Positions 31,216-42,463 of a stretch of DNA of 64,000 nt are shown here, piece after piece. A program made the position numbers and the translations under genes. A model generated the notes under the pieces. The model searched no databases and was not told the DNA's origin. It worked only from the letters and a program-made list of their open reading frames with translations. How positions within the stretch are numbered: position 1 is the first letter of the stretch; the number at the start of each line of letters is the position of its first letter. Origin of the DNA: Flaccisagitta enflata (Eukaryota > Chaetognatha > Sagittoidea > Aphragmophora); contig OZ231128.1 of NCBI GenBank assembly GCA_965153355.1, forward strand, positions 46,128,001-46,192,000, written 5' to 3'.

Positions 31216-33597
31216 TCATTCACTGACAAAAGATTTGTCAGGATCTCCTTTCAAAAAGGCTTGCTTAGCTAGGTAAATCGCCTCAGATTTGTCCCTTGGC
31301 CTGTCACTGCATTCAATAGCTAGGTGGTCGTTATTTTGCAAATGAATGCCACAGCAAGGGCATAGTTCACGGCATTTATCATACAGACCATCAAATCTGT
31401 GGTGGGGTGAAAGACACGACCCACAACCACGCAGCCCTAATGATTTCATTTTCCTTTCCACCAACAGGCCTACCGGTGTAAGACTTGACGCTGACGCAGA
31501 TGAAATAGACGCCTCATTGTTGGGTACTACATCCGGATAATCTCCTTCTGTGGTCAATTCATTCACTTGGGCGCTCCACGTCGACTGCGGCGCTTCCTGC
31601 CATTGCGATTGTGAAGGCTCATTTGACGACGTGTTCCACGCCGATTTCCACGACTCTTGTGACAGCATGGTGTCGGCGCCTCCATGTGCGCCATTCCCGG
31701 CGTTACCTCCACGCGCGCCATTTCCGACGTAACCTCCACGCTGTAAACTCTGACTCCTAGACGGCGCATACTTGCTCCAGTTTCCTCCTCCGCCGTTTCC
31801 ATTCGACCATCCTCTACCGGCGCCACTATTTGACCATCCTCTACCGGCCGGTGCGCTTCCTCCTCGTGGCGCCGGTGCTCCTTTCGTTTGCGTATTGTGG
31901 CCCCTTCCTCTATGTGAAGCTGACGAACTTTGTTGAGAACCTGTGTTGGTTAAAGCCGAAACGTTGCGTTGATGGTTATTTTTGTTATCTTTGCCCTCCA
32001 AGAATGCTTTATCTAGGCTTATCTGAGCCTCTATGTGTTGAGCGTGATTGGCAAGCCGTCTCAATGTTCTTTGCCCATCCTCATATTGTGCGTTTGACAC
32101 TGTGTGTGCTAATGTTCTATTGTATAATCCTGCCAAAAATGGTTGGATGTAGTCGTCCTCTTGTCTGCCAATGATGAATATCAAATCAACATAATCTGTG
32201 AAATACTCTGAAACCGACTCATTGCTTTGTTGTTTACGGTTGTGAAGTCTCCCCAACGCAATCGAGTCTAAATTAGGATAGAGTTGATGCTCAAATTCCT
32301 TAACAAACGCCATAAAGCTAGAAAACGTTGCCTCGCGCTTGAAGATAGGCTGAAACGTCTTATAGAAGACATGAGCTTTCAAGGCGAATATCCCCAAATG
32401 AGTGAACATAGGGCAAGCGCCAAAATAGCAAGACAACTGATCAACTAGCTTACGTCTTTGTTCCAAGTACAATAATGCATCCATATTTTCCTTAAAATCA
32501 ACGTTCACAATTTTCGCTGCCCTCACAACACTATCAGCGTCAGCTTCACCACCACATAAAGTTCCTCCTCTAGGAAATATGAGAACTACCCCAGGTTTTT
32601 CAAACAACCCTGGATATTGCGGCGTTGAGGGTGGGTTGGGAGATGGGGTGGAAATTGTGTGTGTATTGGGAGATGGGGTGGAAATTGTGTGTGTATTGGC
32701 TTGTACATCGTACACCGACCTATTCGATGACATTGGTCTCAAAATTCCATTCACTATCCTTTGACCGGATGCTACTCCTGTCTGACCTGATGTTCCAGTC
32801 GTTTGACCTGATGTTCCAGTCGTTTGACCTGATGCCTCAGCGCTTTGCTTGGACGAATTGGACTAATGAGTCAAGACGGGTGAGAAAGAGAAATGTACTT
32901 TCTTCGTTGCTCCAACGCCGCCTATTGCTCCTGCCTCCGTCGCTCCCGCGTCGTTGTTATCTGCCGGGAACAATCTGTTGCCATCTGCAACGATACTTGC
33001 ATTATCAATGGGCCATGTTGTGCGATCCCCGGTGTGGTCCCACCCATCATCATCATCCTCACCATCACCATCATCATCATCTTCATTCTCACTCGAAGAC
33101 TTTGATTCTGTGTTAAGTGATACCAATAAGTCGTCAACATCTTTGAAAATCCTTTTCATCTCATTCTCATTCCCGCCTGTAATAAATGCTAGATAGGCGT
33201 CATTCAAATTGCGCAACAGGTGTAACATGACTTGTTTAGTCTGCTGAAGACTTCTAATCCTTTCTTGATTTGACTCGATGGTCTGGGCCTGTCTCTCTAC
33301 TGTATTTTGTAGCGCATCAATCGCCTCTGATTGTCTGCCTTCAGTATCTGCAGACCGTATACATCGTACTAGGTTATTCCTCTGTTGTAATAACTCACGA
33401 GTGAATTGATCAACTGGCATTTTCGTTTTTGATTTACATCCTTTTATCGACCCACCTTTGTGCTGTGATGGAGGCCTCCAGCATTTTGGACACCAAATGG
33501 TGGCTGAAACACCAGGTCTCAGTTGCGATATTCGAGCTGACAAGTCTGCTATCTCTTGAAGTAGCTCATTTGTAGTTACCTCCTCTGGGGTTGACAT
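31216..33597 (-). CDS. Gag-like polyprotein with one in-frame amber codon
   Basis: ATG at 33597. The first 244 codons hold a helical segment, a zinc-finger-like CPKCWRPPSQHKGGSIKGC (C-x2-C-x7-H-x7-C), a coiled coil (RQSEAIDALQNTVERQAQTI) and an acidic Asp/Glu stretch, ending at TAG 32863-32865. The very same frame continues for another 549 codons. It has SGQTTGTSGQTTG repeats, a retrotransposon gag-like helical core (YPNLDSIALGRLHNRKQQSN, then SVSEYFTDYVDLIFIIGRQ), Gly/Arg/Trp-rich RNA-binding-like repeats (GRGWSNGNGGG), and a Cys/His cluster (CGSCLSPHHRFDG, CRELCPCCGIH, HLAIEC). The amber codon could be a chance mutation, or a recoding site that sets the ratio of short to long product. The cluster differs from simple CCHC knuckles. 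Confidence 0.75.
32863..32865 (-). other. In-frame UAG inside gag
   Basis: Context on the minus strand: ACT CAT TAG TCC AAT. Codons on both sides remain coding-like, with no other stop between 33597 and 31216. I see no TMV-like CARYYA follow-up sequence. Confidence 0.8.
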
Positions 33598-33807
33598 CTT
33601 GGAAAAAAGTCGAAGATCCTACCTCGGCTTTTCCACTGACGGCGAGAGCCGCCGATAATGTTTCTGTTTAAATGTAGATCGATACCGCTTCGCGATGATC
33701 GATGAGTATTGGGAGAGACCCGCGTCGAATCCCTTTTCCTAGAAACGCCGCCGGGGCTCCTGCCCAACTGACCGAATAGCCACTTGTGGCGCGCAGATTT
33801 TACTAGA

Positions 33808-33821
33808 CCACCGTGCCTCCA
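33808..33821 (-). promoter_or_regulatory. Primer binding site
   Basis: On the minus strand TGGAGGCACGGTGG follows the 5' LTR by one base. Its complement ends CCGTGCC-T-CCA, i.e. a 7-nt acceptor strand, a discriminator U and CCA, the shape expected of a tRNA 3' end. I cannot say which tRNA. Confidence 0.7.
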
Positions 33822-34186
33822 AGTATGACATTGAAGTCATACGGACTGAAAGAAAGACGAAATTTCTTTGGAATTTCTTGGTTTACTCTTTAATTTTATC
33901 ATTCATATAAAATTAACAATGAAATATATAAAACAACAACAAATAAAGGGCATTCTGTACGCTTAATGTTCTCTTACCTGAAAGAAAGACGAAATTTCTT
34001 TGGAATTTCTTGGTTTACTGAAATTCCAAAGAAATTTTCGTTTATATATCACCCGCATTAGAAATCTGTAAAGTTTGTGGTGTATTACGTCAATTGCTAA
34101 ATTAAATAGGGGTCCCTCATATTCTTATAAAGGATATTCTAATATTAGGGTGTTTCAAGTGGGTATAAGGAGTCCCATTCCATACT
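33822..34186 (-). repeat. 5' LTR of the gag-only element
   Basis: Matches the 3' LTR base for base as far as I can see. TATATAAA lies at 34041-34048 on the minus strand. The outer flank TCTGA (34187-34191) matches 25666-25670. Confidence 0.93.
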
Positions 34187-34340
34187 TCTGAAAGACATTC
34201 CTTCTCAATCTAACCCAAAAGCAAACTGCTTACCAAAAGTAGTTAGGGCAATTATTGTTACCGTTGTAACCAAAATTCAACAAATCACCCGAGGGTAACA
34301 TTGTCAATAAGTTGTTCAATAAGTTATGGAACTCTGTTTA
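34187..34340. repeat. Family R repeat, right half split off by the LTR element
   Basis: Begins AAAGACATTCCTTCTCAATC after the target duplication and goes on to CACCCGAGGGTAACATTG, the exact continuation of the part ending at 25669. Confidence 0.85.
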
Positions 34341-34599
34341 TGTTACTGTACTGCCAACACTACGGTGATAAAACTGAGCGGAGGCAACCTGAAATGGGCA
34401 ACAATACACCAACGGTTTTGCGAAACTAATCAAAAAAGGGTCGTTCCTCAAATACGGAACAATCTATTTCGCGAATTGACACTAATGGGATCATAAGAAT
34501 GGTGTTCGGGGAAAAAGAATCAAGAAGAGGGGGGAAAAAAGAGAAGAGGGCAAAACAAATCGTGTAAACATTCTGATCGAGATGAATCGTGAGGGCGTT

Positions 34600-34664
<65 letters not shown>

Positions 34665-34885
34665 TCGCGCACACAAACACCACACACGCAAATAGACATA
34701 CACGCGCGCAAACAAAAACTGAGTTCTTGTTTCAGAATTGATATTTGAGAATCGCTCATGTCTCAATGGTAAAAATATGATAATATCAATAATAATAAAC
34801 GATTTTTGAATAGCAGGCTGCTCAAGCGTCATTATGGTCAGCGGTTCCCGATGCCCCATTGATGTTATTTAGTTTTGTGTTGTGG
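34341..34885. repeat. Spacer with (GA)n
   Basis: (GA)n at 34604-34648 then (GACA) units; the rest holds no gene. Confidence 0.7.
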
Positions 34886-35442
34886 AGGTAATAGGGCAGT
34901 GGCCCTATAGGGGCCAATGACCTATGATTCCACAAAAGGAACTTAAAATGTACAGGGTATAAGAGACCTGATTTGGGGTCTGAGGGGCTTGAATTGGGGT
35001 CAAATAGGTTATACTTGGGGCCTTATAGGTCATATATGGGGTCTGAGAAGCCTGATTTGGGGTCTGATCGGTCATGTTTGGGGTCTGATAGGTCATATAT
35101 GGGGTCTGAGAAGCTTGATTTAGGTTCTGTGAGGTTTGGTTTAGAGTTTGAGCAGCCTGATTTTGAGTCAAAGAGGCCTGGTTTGGGGTCAAAAAGGCCT
35201 GATTTAAGGTCTGAGAGGGCTGATTTGAGGTCTGACAGGTCTGAGAGGCCTGATTTGGGTCTGGGAGGCCTTATATGAGCTCCAAGAGGTCTAATGTGAT
35301 GTCAGAGAGGCCTGACTTGGTGTTGGAGAGGTTGGATTTGAGGTCTGAGAGGCTGGGGGCGGAGAACAAAACACCAGATCGGAATAATTGCCCTATGTGG
35401 AATCATGGGTTATCGGCCCCTCTGGGGCCGCTGCCCAAAAAG
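34886..35442. repeat. Family G element with GGGGTCTGA tandem repeats
   Basis: Left arm AGGGCAGTGGCCCTATAGGGGCC with AATGACCTATGATTCCACA, right arm TGTGGAATCATGGGTTATCGG, then CCCCTCTGGGGCCGCTGCCCAAAAA. In between are about 20 units of the type GGGGTCTGAGAGGCCTGATTT, roughly 21-22 bp. No coding capacity. Confidence 0.8.
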
Positions 35443-35641
35443 AAAGCAAGGTGAGTGATTTTTTGTAAAAAAAACTGTACATTAAGGAATATGGTGTTTT
35501 GGGTGGGTTAGGCGGTTGTTGGGTGGGCCACCCACTGGGTAATCAGTTGGACGTGGATGATTTTGATCCAAGGTGCGAGGAAGGGATGGGTGGACAGACC
35601 GACAGCTAGATGAAGAGTTGTGTTTTGGCGACCAAAAAAGG

Positions 35642-36017
35642 AAACAAGGTCCTCGGACCAAAGTCGCGTGCATCGGCATTTTCATAAAAGTTAGGACAGA
35701 CAGACTGGTAGACAGACTGGAATTTTCAAAATGGCCTTTTGATAAGGAGTCTCCACCTCCCAGTGTATTCTCTAATGTTCAATAGTGTAAAAGACGCGAA
35801 AAATACCCTAAAGTGATTTGCGAAGGCTCGGCGGCTCGGCGGCCCGACGGCCCGACGGCCCAATGACCCGACGGCCCAATGGCCTGACGGCCCAATGGCC
35901 CTACGACCCAATGACCCAACGGTCTGACGGCCTGACGGCCTGACAGACCAACGGACCGATCGATCAACGCACCAACCGAAAAGTGGCTTACAGAGTCGCG
36001 TAGCACGCGACTAAAAA
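35642..36017 (-). repeat. Family H repeat, subfamily with GGTCCTCGGACC end hairpin
   Basis: On the plus strand it starts AACAAGGTCCTCGGACC (a hairpin), then AGTCGCGTGC, later a GGCCCGACGGCCCAATGACC array, and ends with the hairpin AGTCGCGTAGCACGCGACT plus AAAAA. The copy at 37736 is a sister with the same inner sequence. Confidence 0.8.
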
Positions 36018-36185
36018 TAAAATGATGAGAGAGAAAAAATATGAATACAAGGCCATTTAGTTCAATACAAGCGCTTGGTGTAAAGCCTAACATATCTGGG
36101 ATCAAACTACAGATAGAAAAACGGAAAAACATCGGTCGTTCGTACATCCAGCCCAGATCAATTTTATGATTTCATCATTTTTTTT

Positions 36186-36315
36186 TTCTTTCTTTCTTTC
36201 TTTCTTTCTCGATTTTGTTTCGATTAAGTTCTACCCATATGTTTGATTGGTTTGATTCACTGCCCCTGCCCACCCGTACGCGACTTGCCGTGTATCTGCG
36301 TATCCGGCCTTGTTG
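36186..36315 (+). repeat. Family H fragment, 3' end
   Basis: A (TTTC)n tract, unique bases, then CTGCCCACCCGTACGCGACTTGCCGTGTATCTGCGTATCCGGCCTTGTT. The 5' hairpin is missing. Confidence 0.6.
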
Positions 36316-36763
36316 CGGACCAGTCTGGGCTCCACGGCAATTTTTTGACCTCGTAAAGTTTGCTTGGGCGGCAAACGTCATTTGGTTACGACGTTCCGAG
36401 TTTTGGAACCATTACACGACAGGATAACGACGCTATTTGGCCGAAAACAAGGGATGATAACGCCGACAGCCGCAGCGGCAGTGGGAACTAGCCCACTCAC
36501 AAAAACGCAAAGTCTTGAGAGAGTTTTTTTACTGAAGAAATATGAATCAAAATCATATAAAAAGAGTGTGTGACAAAAATTTAACCTCGCGGCCCCTGTG
36601 CCTGCCATTCACTCCCTTCCTCATCGCGAAATCTAAGCTGCGTACATTTTCTATGGGATGGTAACAAGCACACACAAAACATGAGTCTCAAACTCCGGTC
36701 ATAAACCATCTATTTTTATGATTTGAAATAATACCTCTTCGATAGAGAACTTTTCTTTTCAAT
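36316..36763. other. Spacer, no gene supported
   Basis: Slightly GC-richer DNA near 36440-36500; short frames only. Confidence 0.4.
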
Positions 36764-37290
36764 TTTGGTTAAACAGGTAACAATCATAGCCCTTAACTAC
36801 TTTTGGTAAGCAGTTTGCTTTTGGGTAGATAAGAATGACAGTTTTTCAGATTCTGTTTTATGGAAAACTAGGAGTGGTGCGCGTATTAGCTAGTCAGTGA
36901 GGGTTCACAAAGCTCTCTTCCATTTATTTTAGTTTGGGTATAGTGAGGGATATTGTTCCACCTATCATACTACTCAGTACCTTGGATTAGAATGTCCAGC
37001 GGTCGCATTAAGCTTTTATCCTCTAAGGGTATGGTTTCTTAACAATGTTACCCTCGGGTGATTTGTTCAATATTGGTTAAACAGGTAACAATCATAGCCC
37101 TTAACTACTTTTAGTAAGCAGTTTGCTTTTGGGTGGATAAGAATGACAGTTTTTCAGATTCTGTTTTATGGAAAACTAGGAGTGGTGCGCGTATTAACTA
37201 GTCAGTGAGGGTTCACAAGGCTCTCTTCCGTTTATTTTAGTTTGGGTATAGTGAGGGATATTGTTCCACCTATCATTATCATAGCGTTTT
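36764..37290. repeat. Family R, tandem duplication with period about 306 bp
   Basis: TTAAACAGGTAACAATCATAGC begins at about 36771 and again about 306 bp later. Both units run through TTTTGGGTAGATAAGAATGACAG-like sequence and CAGATTCTGTTTTATGG. The second is cut short at about 37280. Confidence 0.85.
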
Positions 37291-37394
37291 ATTAGTGGGC
37301 TAGTGGGCGACGGCGGTGTCAATGGCAATAGCGACCGCAGCGGCGACGGCGATAGTGGCGGGACTTATGGTCCAGCTGCCGTTCTATGAGAGGT

Positions 37395-37462
37395 GTTTTA
37401 TATATTTATATATTTATATATATTTATATATATTTATATATATATTTATATATTTATATTTC
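37395..37462. repeat. (TATATATT)n AT microsatellite
   Basis: Alternating TTTATATA units, followed by a 40-bp tail of family R. Confidence 0.9.
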
Positions 37463-37735
37463 TAGTTTGGGTATAGTGAGGGATGTTGTTCCACCTGTCA
37501 TACAAAACGACGTAGAAAAATAATCGAATTTTCAGCATTTTATGGCCAATAAAGATACTCTCCATTCTACTTGAATTCATTTGTTAAATTTCATCTCTCC
37601 GTAACTCCGTTTGTCTTCGGCACCGTCAACGTTGCAAATCTCGTTGTCTTACTTTGTCTTGTCTTGTCACGGTTGACACTATGTAGCAGCTGATGAATTG
37701 CACTTTTAGCATTAGTATTAATATCCATGGGCCAA

Positions 37736-38017
37736 AAAAAACAAGGTCATCAGACCTAAGACGCGTGCGTCGATATTTTCACAGAAGGTCGGACCAACAG
37801 ACAGGCAGACAGACTAGAATTTTAAAGATGACCTTTGAATTAGCCAACAGGTTCTTGTTGATACCCTAAAACCTTTAAAATGCCTTTGAAATATATCAAA
37901 CGGCTCTCAAACAACTTTGTGACCTATCGATGGACGGACAGACAGACGGATGGACGGACCGACGGGCCAACGGACCGAAAAGTGGCTTATAGAGTCGCGT
38001 AGCACGCGACTAAAAAG
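37736..38017 (-). repeat. Family H repeat, sister of 35642-36017
   Basis: AACAAGGTCATCAGACCT at the left, GACGCGTGCGTCG, a GACGGACC run, and the hairpin AGTCGCGTAGCACGCGACT plus AAAAA at the right. Confidence 0.8.
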
Positions 38018-38597
38018 AATAAAGAAAAAAAGTAGTATATGGCGTTTTTTGATCCATTTCACTTGCTTTTATTTGATCCATTTGGTTTTAACAAAGGAAC
38101 TAGGAATCAGTGACTCTTGGAAATACATTCAAGTCTAGACCAAGTAGAAAGTTGTAGCTCTAATGATTTAGAAATGGTGACAATTGGTAGTGAGCATCTT
38201 TATATTGAAGGGATTCTGTAATTCTAGTTTTATCTTTAAAAGAATGAATGAATGAACGAATGAATCTGACAAAAAGATAAGGAGAGATTAGACTGCTTCC
38301 AGATGATTTTTTTTTCATTTTCAAGAACATGGCTTCCTTCTAACATGTCTTTAGAAGAAGACCATGTAGTTAGTTTCTTGCATATTGAATAAGTAATTCC
38401 TATGCAAATTTTTCGTGAGGTTTGTCAAGTGACAAAAAGAATTTTCCTCAGCAAAAGCTCTATTTCTAAATGAATGAATGAATGAATGAATGAATGAATG
38501 AATTTAATTTTACTCACATATTGATACATTCTATACTTTAAAACTCATCTCCATGAGATTTCCATGCAAATTCTCAACAAATGTACTTAACCACTTG
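38018..38597. other. Low-GC spacer with (ATGA)n
   Basis: (GAAT)n at 38470-38503 and a short one at 38243-38265. No gene. Confidence 0.6.
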
Positions 38598-38805
38598 TTA
38601 CGGCTACCCTAGTCGTGTGCGGGTGGGCAGGAGCAGTGCTGGAGAAGGTCACCAGGGCATCTGGGCAGGAGCCGTATGCTCAAAAAGCTCAAAATCGCTG
38701 AAAAAGTAAAAGGGGACCGACCGACCGACCAACCGACCAACCGACCGACCAACCAACCGACCGACGTAGCGGGGTGTAGAGTCGCGTAGCACGCGACTAA
38801 AAACT
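38598..38805 (-). repeat. Family H repeat, subfamily A, left tip missing
   Basis: Lacks AACAAGGCCGGATACA but keeps CGGCTACCCTAGTCGTGTGC, CACCAGGGCATCTGGGCAGG, the ACCGACCAACCGACC run and the terminal hairpin AGTCGCGTAGCACGCGACT. Confidence 0.8.
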
Positions 38806-39184
38806 GGCCGTGGGCCACGGCCCATGGCAGTGAAAATCTTGTGTTAAGAAAAACTCGAACAGTGTAAGAGTTTGAATTCAATATAATAGCGAGCAGTGAC
38901 AAGCGAGTGAAGCGACAAGTGAATTCGATCAAGAATTTTTTTTTTTTTCAATCTGACATGAAGTTTCGTCTTTCATGCCCCTCACCGTTTATATGTATAC
39001 TAAATTGAAATTTTACTCTCTCGAAGTCACACGAATAAAAAGCAGCATGTGACGGAAAATAAAGAAAGGCGGTTTGATTCGTGAAAGAGAGAGAGAGAGA
39101 GAGAAAGAAGTCAAACATCAACTAGAGTTTATGTTTTACTTTTTATTCCTAATTTGTAAACGACAAAGTCAATGCTTGTAAGTT

Positions 39185-39420
39185 GTGACTTGTGAGAGGG
39201 CAGATTTAAGGCCTGAGTGGACAGGTTTCAGACCTAAGAGGGCAGATTCAAGGCCAGAGAGCGCGGATTTCAGGCCGGAGAGGACATATTCTAGGCCTGA
39301 GAGTTCCTGGGGGGACTGATGAACATACGGATGAACAAATGAACGAACGTACAAACAAACGAACGAAAATCCCCCTGTGTTCTACAGGACTTTGTCCCCT
39401 TTGGGGCCGCTGCCCAAAAA
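39185..39420. repeat. Family G fragment
   Basis: AGAGGGCAGATTTAAGGCCTGAG-type units then TTTGTCCCCTTTGGGGCCGCTGCCCAAAAA; only one arm is present. Confidence 0.65.
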
Positions 39421-40243
39421 CAGAAGTACAAATCAAGACTAGCCAATCTGCGAGCCCCTCTCGCCCCCTGACCCCTTCTTCTCCACTATCATGGCAACAT
39501 TGGCAAGGCATATTTAGTAGAATTACGGATGATTAACTCAAAATTGTGAAAAAAGAAGATCCTCCGATGTGGGTAGATAAGGATAGTAAGTTGATGGACA
39601 GGGGCTGTAATTTTCTAAAATAACTGTTTTTGCCGACATCACTTGATCCAAAAAAGAAACAATACGGATGGACCAACCAACAGACACACCATCTCCTAGA
39701 GTCGCTTTGCAATCGACTAAAAACTAGCACCTACTATACAGAGATGCAAAAAAAAACCGAATGAACAGGGAAAGATGCAAAATGTTGCTCAAGCATTAAC
39801 AGTAACATGCGCCCAGAGAATCTTTTATACTCACACACGCGCGTGAGCGCACGCAGACACACGCACACAAGGAGGAGTGGACGATGATCAGACATTTCTA
39901 TCGCTTCTTGGCGGGAATTATTTTTTTACTAGCGTCCATCAGATTCACATCGAAAAGAATGACTTCGGCCATTAGCCGATTAAACGCGATTCACGATGGG
40001 TGACATATAAGTCGGGAAATGGAGAGAAGAGGAAAATGGGACGGGGGGAGAGGGGGGGGGTAACATAGTAGTTAGGAAATGGAGAGAAGAGAGGAGGAAA
40101 ATGGGACAGGAGGGAGAGGGGGGGTAACATAGTGGTTAGGAGATGAAGAGAAGATAGGTGGAAAATGGGACGGGGGGGGGGGACATACTAGTCAGGATAT
40201 GAAGAGAAGGAAAGTTGGACGGACATGGGGGGAAGACATGCTA
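39421..40243. other. Spacer with diverged family H and G-rich tandem repeats
   Basis: 39595-39725 resembles family H (GACCAACCAACAGAC and AGTCGCTTTGCAATCGACTAAAAA). 40010-40235 holds four irregular units of AGGAAATGGAGAGAAGAG...GGACGGGGGG. No gene. Confidence 0.55.
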
Positions 40244-40411
40244 CAGTTAAATCCCGCATCAACGGATGCAAGAGTAACGGATATCCGCCCATAATGGATC
40301 CGCCAATAATGGATCTAAAAATTTGGTCCTTCTATGTTGGAATTAACTGAAATCCACCTAAAGTGGATATTATTTGTTGGTTCGATGACATCCGTTGTAG
40401 CGGGGTTTAGA
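40244..40411. mobile_element. Tigger/pogo-like MITE, copy 2, diverged
   Basis: ACAGTTAAATCCCGCATCAACGGA at the left and TCCGTTGTAGCGGGGTTTAG at the right. The inside has GGATCCGCCAATAATGGATC. Confidence 0.65.
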
Positions 40412-40439
40412 AGAGGCGAGTATATAAGAGAGAAGGGGG

Positions 40440-40670
40440 AAAGTTGGTCGTGGGGGGAAGGGAATTAGGCCTCAAGGATTTAGGTCTCAAGGCTGGGATT
40501 TGAGCATCAAGGCTGGGATTTGAGCATCAAGGCTGGGATTTGAGCCTTGTGGCTGGGAATTGAGCTTCGAGGCTGGGATTTAGGCCTCAAAGAGGGTGGA
40601 CGGACGGAGAAGGAGGAGAAATTTCTCCTCCAAAGAGTTATTAGGTCATCGGCCCTATCGGGCCACCTCA
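40440..40670. repeat. Family G fragment with GGCTGGGATTTGAG units
   Basis: Six units of CATCAAGGCTGGGATTTGAG type, then GGAGAAATTTCTCC and TAGGTCATCGGCCCTATCGGGCC. Confidence 0.65.
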
Positions 40671-41160
40671 AAAGGTGGAGAAAAGTGGGGAGGAGCAAAT
40701 GGCACAAAACTAGCAGAAACACGGAGGAGAGTGGGGGCCGGAGAAGGGGGGTTGGCAACAGAGCATTGGGCACGAGATTCGTGTGAAAGATAAGGTTGTG
40801 GAAGAAGAAGTAAAATGGGCTACACTAGGAGAGGCTTATAAGGATTGTGTAAGCAACTAGCTAGGCCTCTGAACCGTCCAAGTATTTCCATGCGGATGGG
40901 CAAGGACAGTTTTGTTGCAGTTGGACAGGGGTAGTAATTTGAGTTTGCAGTGACTGTAATGTTGATGGGGTTGGTAAGTATTGCTTAGAAATCTCTGTTG
41001 GGCCAATTTCACGTCACGGAACCTTTCTTCGTACGGACCTACCCACGGACCCATGGAAACACGCTGATTCGATGCTAATGGCATAGAGATTTTTCAAGTT
41101 AAAATCCTATTATTGAAATGAGGAACAAAGAGGAAAAAAATTGCAAAAAGGGAGATGTTG
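40671..41160. other. Spacer, no gene supported
   Basis: Mixed sequence with a weak family H-like segment near 40890-40950 (GCGGATGGGCAAGGACAG). Confidence 0.4.
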
Positions 41161-41189
41161 AGAGAGAGAGAGAAAGAGAGAAAGAGAGA

Positions 41190-41286
<97 letters not shown>
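41161..41286. repeat. (GA)n microsatellite
   Basis: About 125 bp of GA dinucleotides with a few GAAA and GGGA interruptions at the left. Confidence 0.97.
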
Positions 41287-41288
<2 letters not shown>

Positions 41289-41484
41289 TATTAGTTATTA
41301 CGAATGGACAGAGACAGAATGAAAGTCACACACACATGTTTCTTGCAATAACGCCCCTTCCCATCCGCATTTTTGTGAGTTAGTCAGAGAATTAATCAAT
41401 CAATCAGTAAGTCAGTCGGCAGTCACTCAGACATTTACGCTGAGTCAGTTTGAAAGTCACCTCTTAACCTCTTAACTAAGCACA

Positions 41485-41665
41485 GTAGAACTTCGCTCCA
41501 GCGGACCCACTTTTAACGGAATTCCACCCATAACAGATATTGTTTTTTTTTTGTCCCATAAAGCAGTTTTCTTTTATTTCCTGTATTGGCAATAGCAAAA
41601 CTCTGTCTATATCAGATGAAATCTTTTGGTCCTTTGAATTCTGCTAAGAGCGGGATTTAACTGTA
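41485..41665. mobile_element. Tigger/pogo-like MITE, copy 3, diverged
   Basis: CAGTAGAACTTCGCTCCAGCGGA at the left, GAGCGGGATTTAACTGTA at the right, T-rich inside. Confidence 0.6.
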
Positions 41666-41755
41666 ATCAAATTTGACACCGACGCAGTGCATTTGAGTAC
41701 CTGCAAATCTATATGTCAAACCATATCCCTATTCGTCATTTGTCATATCTGCCGG

Positions 41756-41758
<3 letters not shown>

Positions 41759-41802
<44 letters not shown>
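41759..41802. repeat. (CT)n microsatellite
   Basis: Forty-four bases of CT dinucleotides. Confidence 0.95.
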
Positions 41803-41805
<3 letters not shown>

Positions 41806-42127
41806 GTGTCTCTTATGCTTCATGCGATGTCACCGATATCATTTGCATAAATTGAGCGGATTGAATATTAAACAGTGATAACCGCTGTCCATTCTAATCA
41901 TGAATGCAGAGTTATTTTTTTTTCAGGGCGTTTCTCATTGAATCATTTTCAATTTGCTTCTAAATCAATCTTGTGCAAATCAATGAGGTATAAAGGATGA
42001 ATCATCAGTATTGATGCATGGTAGCATTTTATGATGATAATTCCTTGTTGATAATTGTTTTGTCTTAATACAGTCTGTTTCACGCCAACTTAGATGAAAG
42101 AAAACTCTGTCGGCTTTGAGACCATAT

Positions 42128-42463
42128 ACCGTATTTTTTCTAAAAAGTGCCCCGGGCGCTTTTGAAATTGAAATAAAACTTGGCTTTTTAGCCCTCCAAT
42201 AGCGCCCCTTTATATTGTAGATAAACTGTCATTCAGTCTATCTTTTTCATTAAAGGCTACCAAAATGCTTAATTTTACTCAAAATGGAGATATTCCTTGC
42301 ATATATCAGTTTGAAGGTCTTTGAAAATGGCTCATTGTGTCGTTTTATATCATCATTTTACTCAATATTTCTGTTCAAATCTCTTCTGAAAAGTATAACA
42401 TTAAAAAAAAAAAGAGGGGGCGCTTTTTGGAGGGGGGAGGCGCTTTTTAGAAAAAATACGGTA
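42128..42463. mobile_element. MITE with TACCGTATTTTTTC ends, intact
   Basis: Left TACCGTATTTTTTCTAAAAAG and right CTTTTTAGAAAAAATACGGTA are complements including the TA. Inside are AATAGCGCCCCTTTATATTG and GAAAATGGCTCATTGTG. This intact copy shows what was split at 48637-49455. Confidence 0.85.

Larger units (their letters stand above)
25670..34186 (-). mobile_element. Gag-only LTR retrotransposon carrying an antisense cargo gene
   Basis: Apparently identical 365-bp LTRs (25670-26034 and 33822-34186) end in AGTATG and CATACT. The target duplication is TCTG or TCTGA, depending on where the first A is assigned. A polypurine tract AGGGGGGA abuts the 3' LTR at 26035-26042 and a PBS abuts the 5' LTR at 33808-33821. 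The interrupted family R repeat reads continuously across the outer junctions, showing the 8.5 kb arrived as one unit. In the sense direction the element encodes a long gag-like frame with one amber codon and then Lys/Asn-rich frames; no protease, RT, RNase H or integrase motifs are visible. An oppositely oriented gene with TATA box and intron lies next to the 3' LTR. It would need enzymes from a relative to move. The class is close to terminal-repeat elements that keep only gag (TR-GAG), but with extra cargo. Confidence 0.88.

Noticed and set aside
25670-34186. Two independent solo LTRs flanking a host locus
   Set aside because: The target duplication matches across the pair, PBS and polypurine tract sit at the correct inner sides, and the family R repeat is continuous across the outer junctions.
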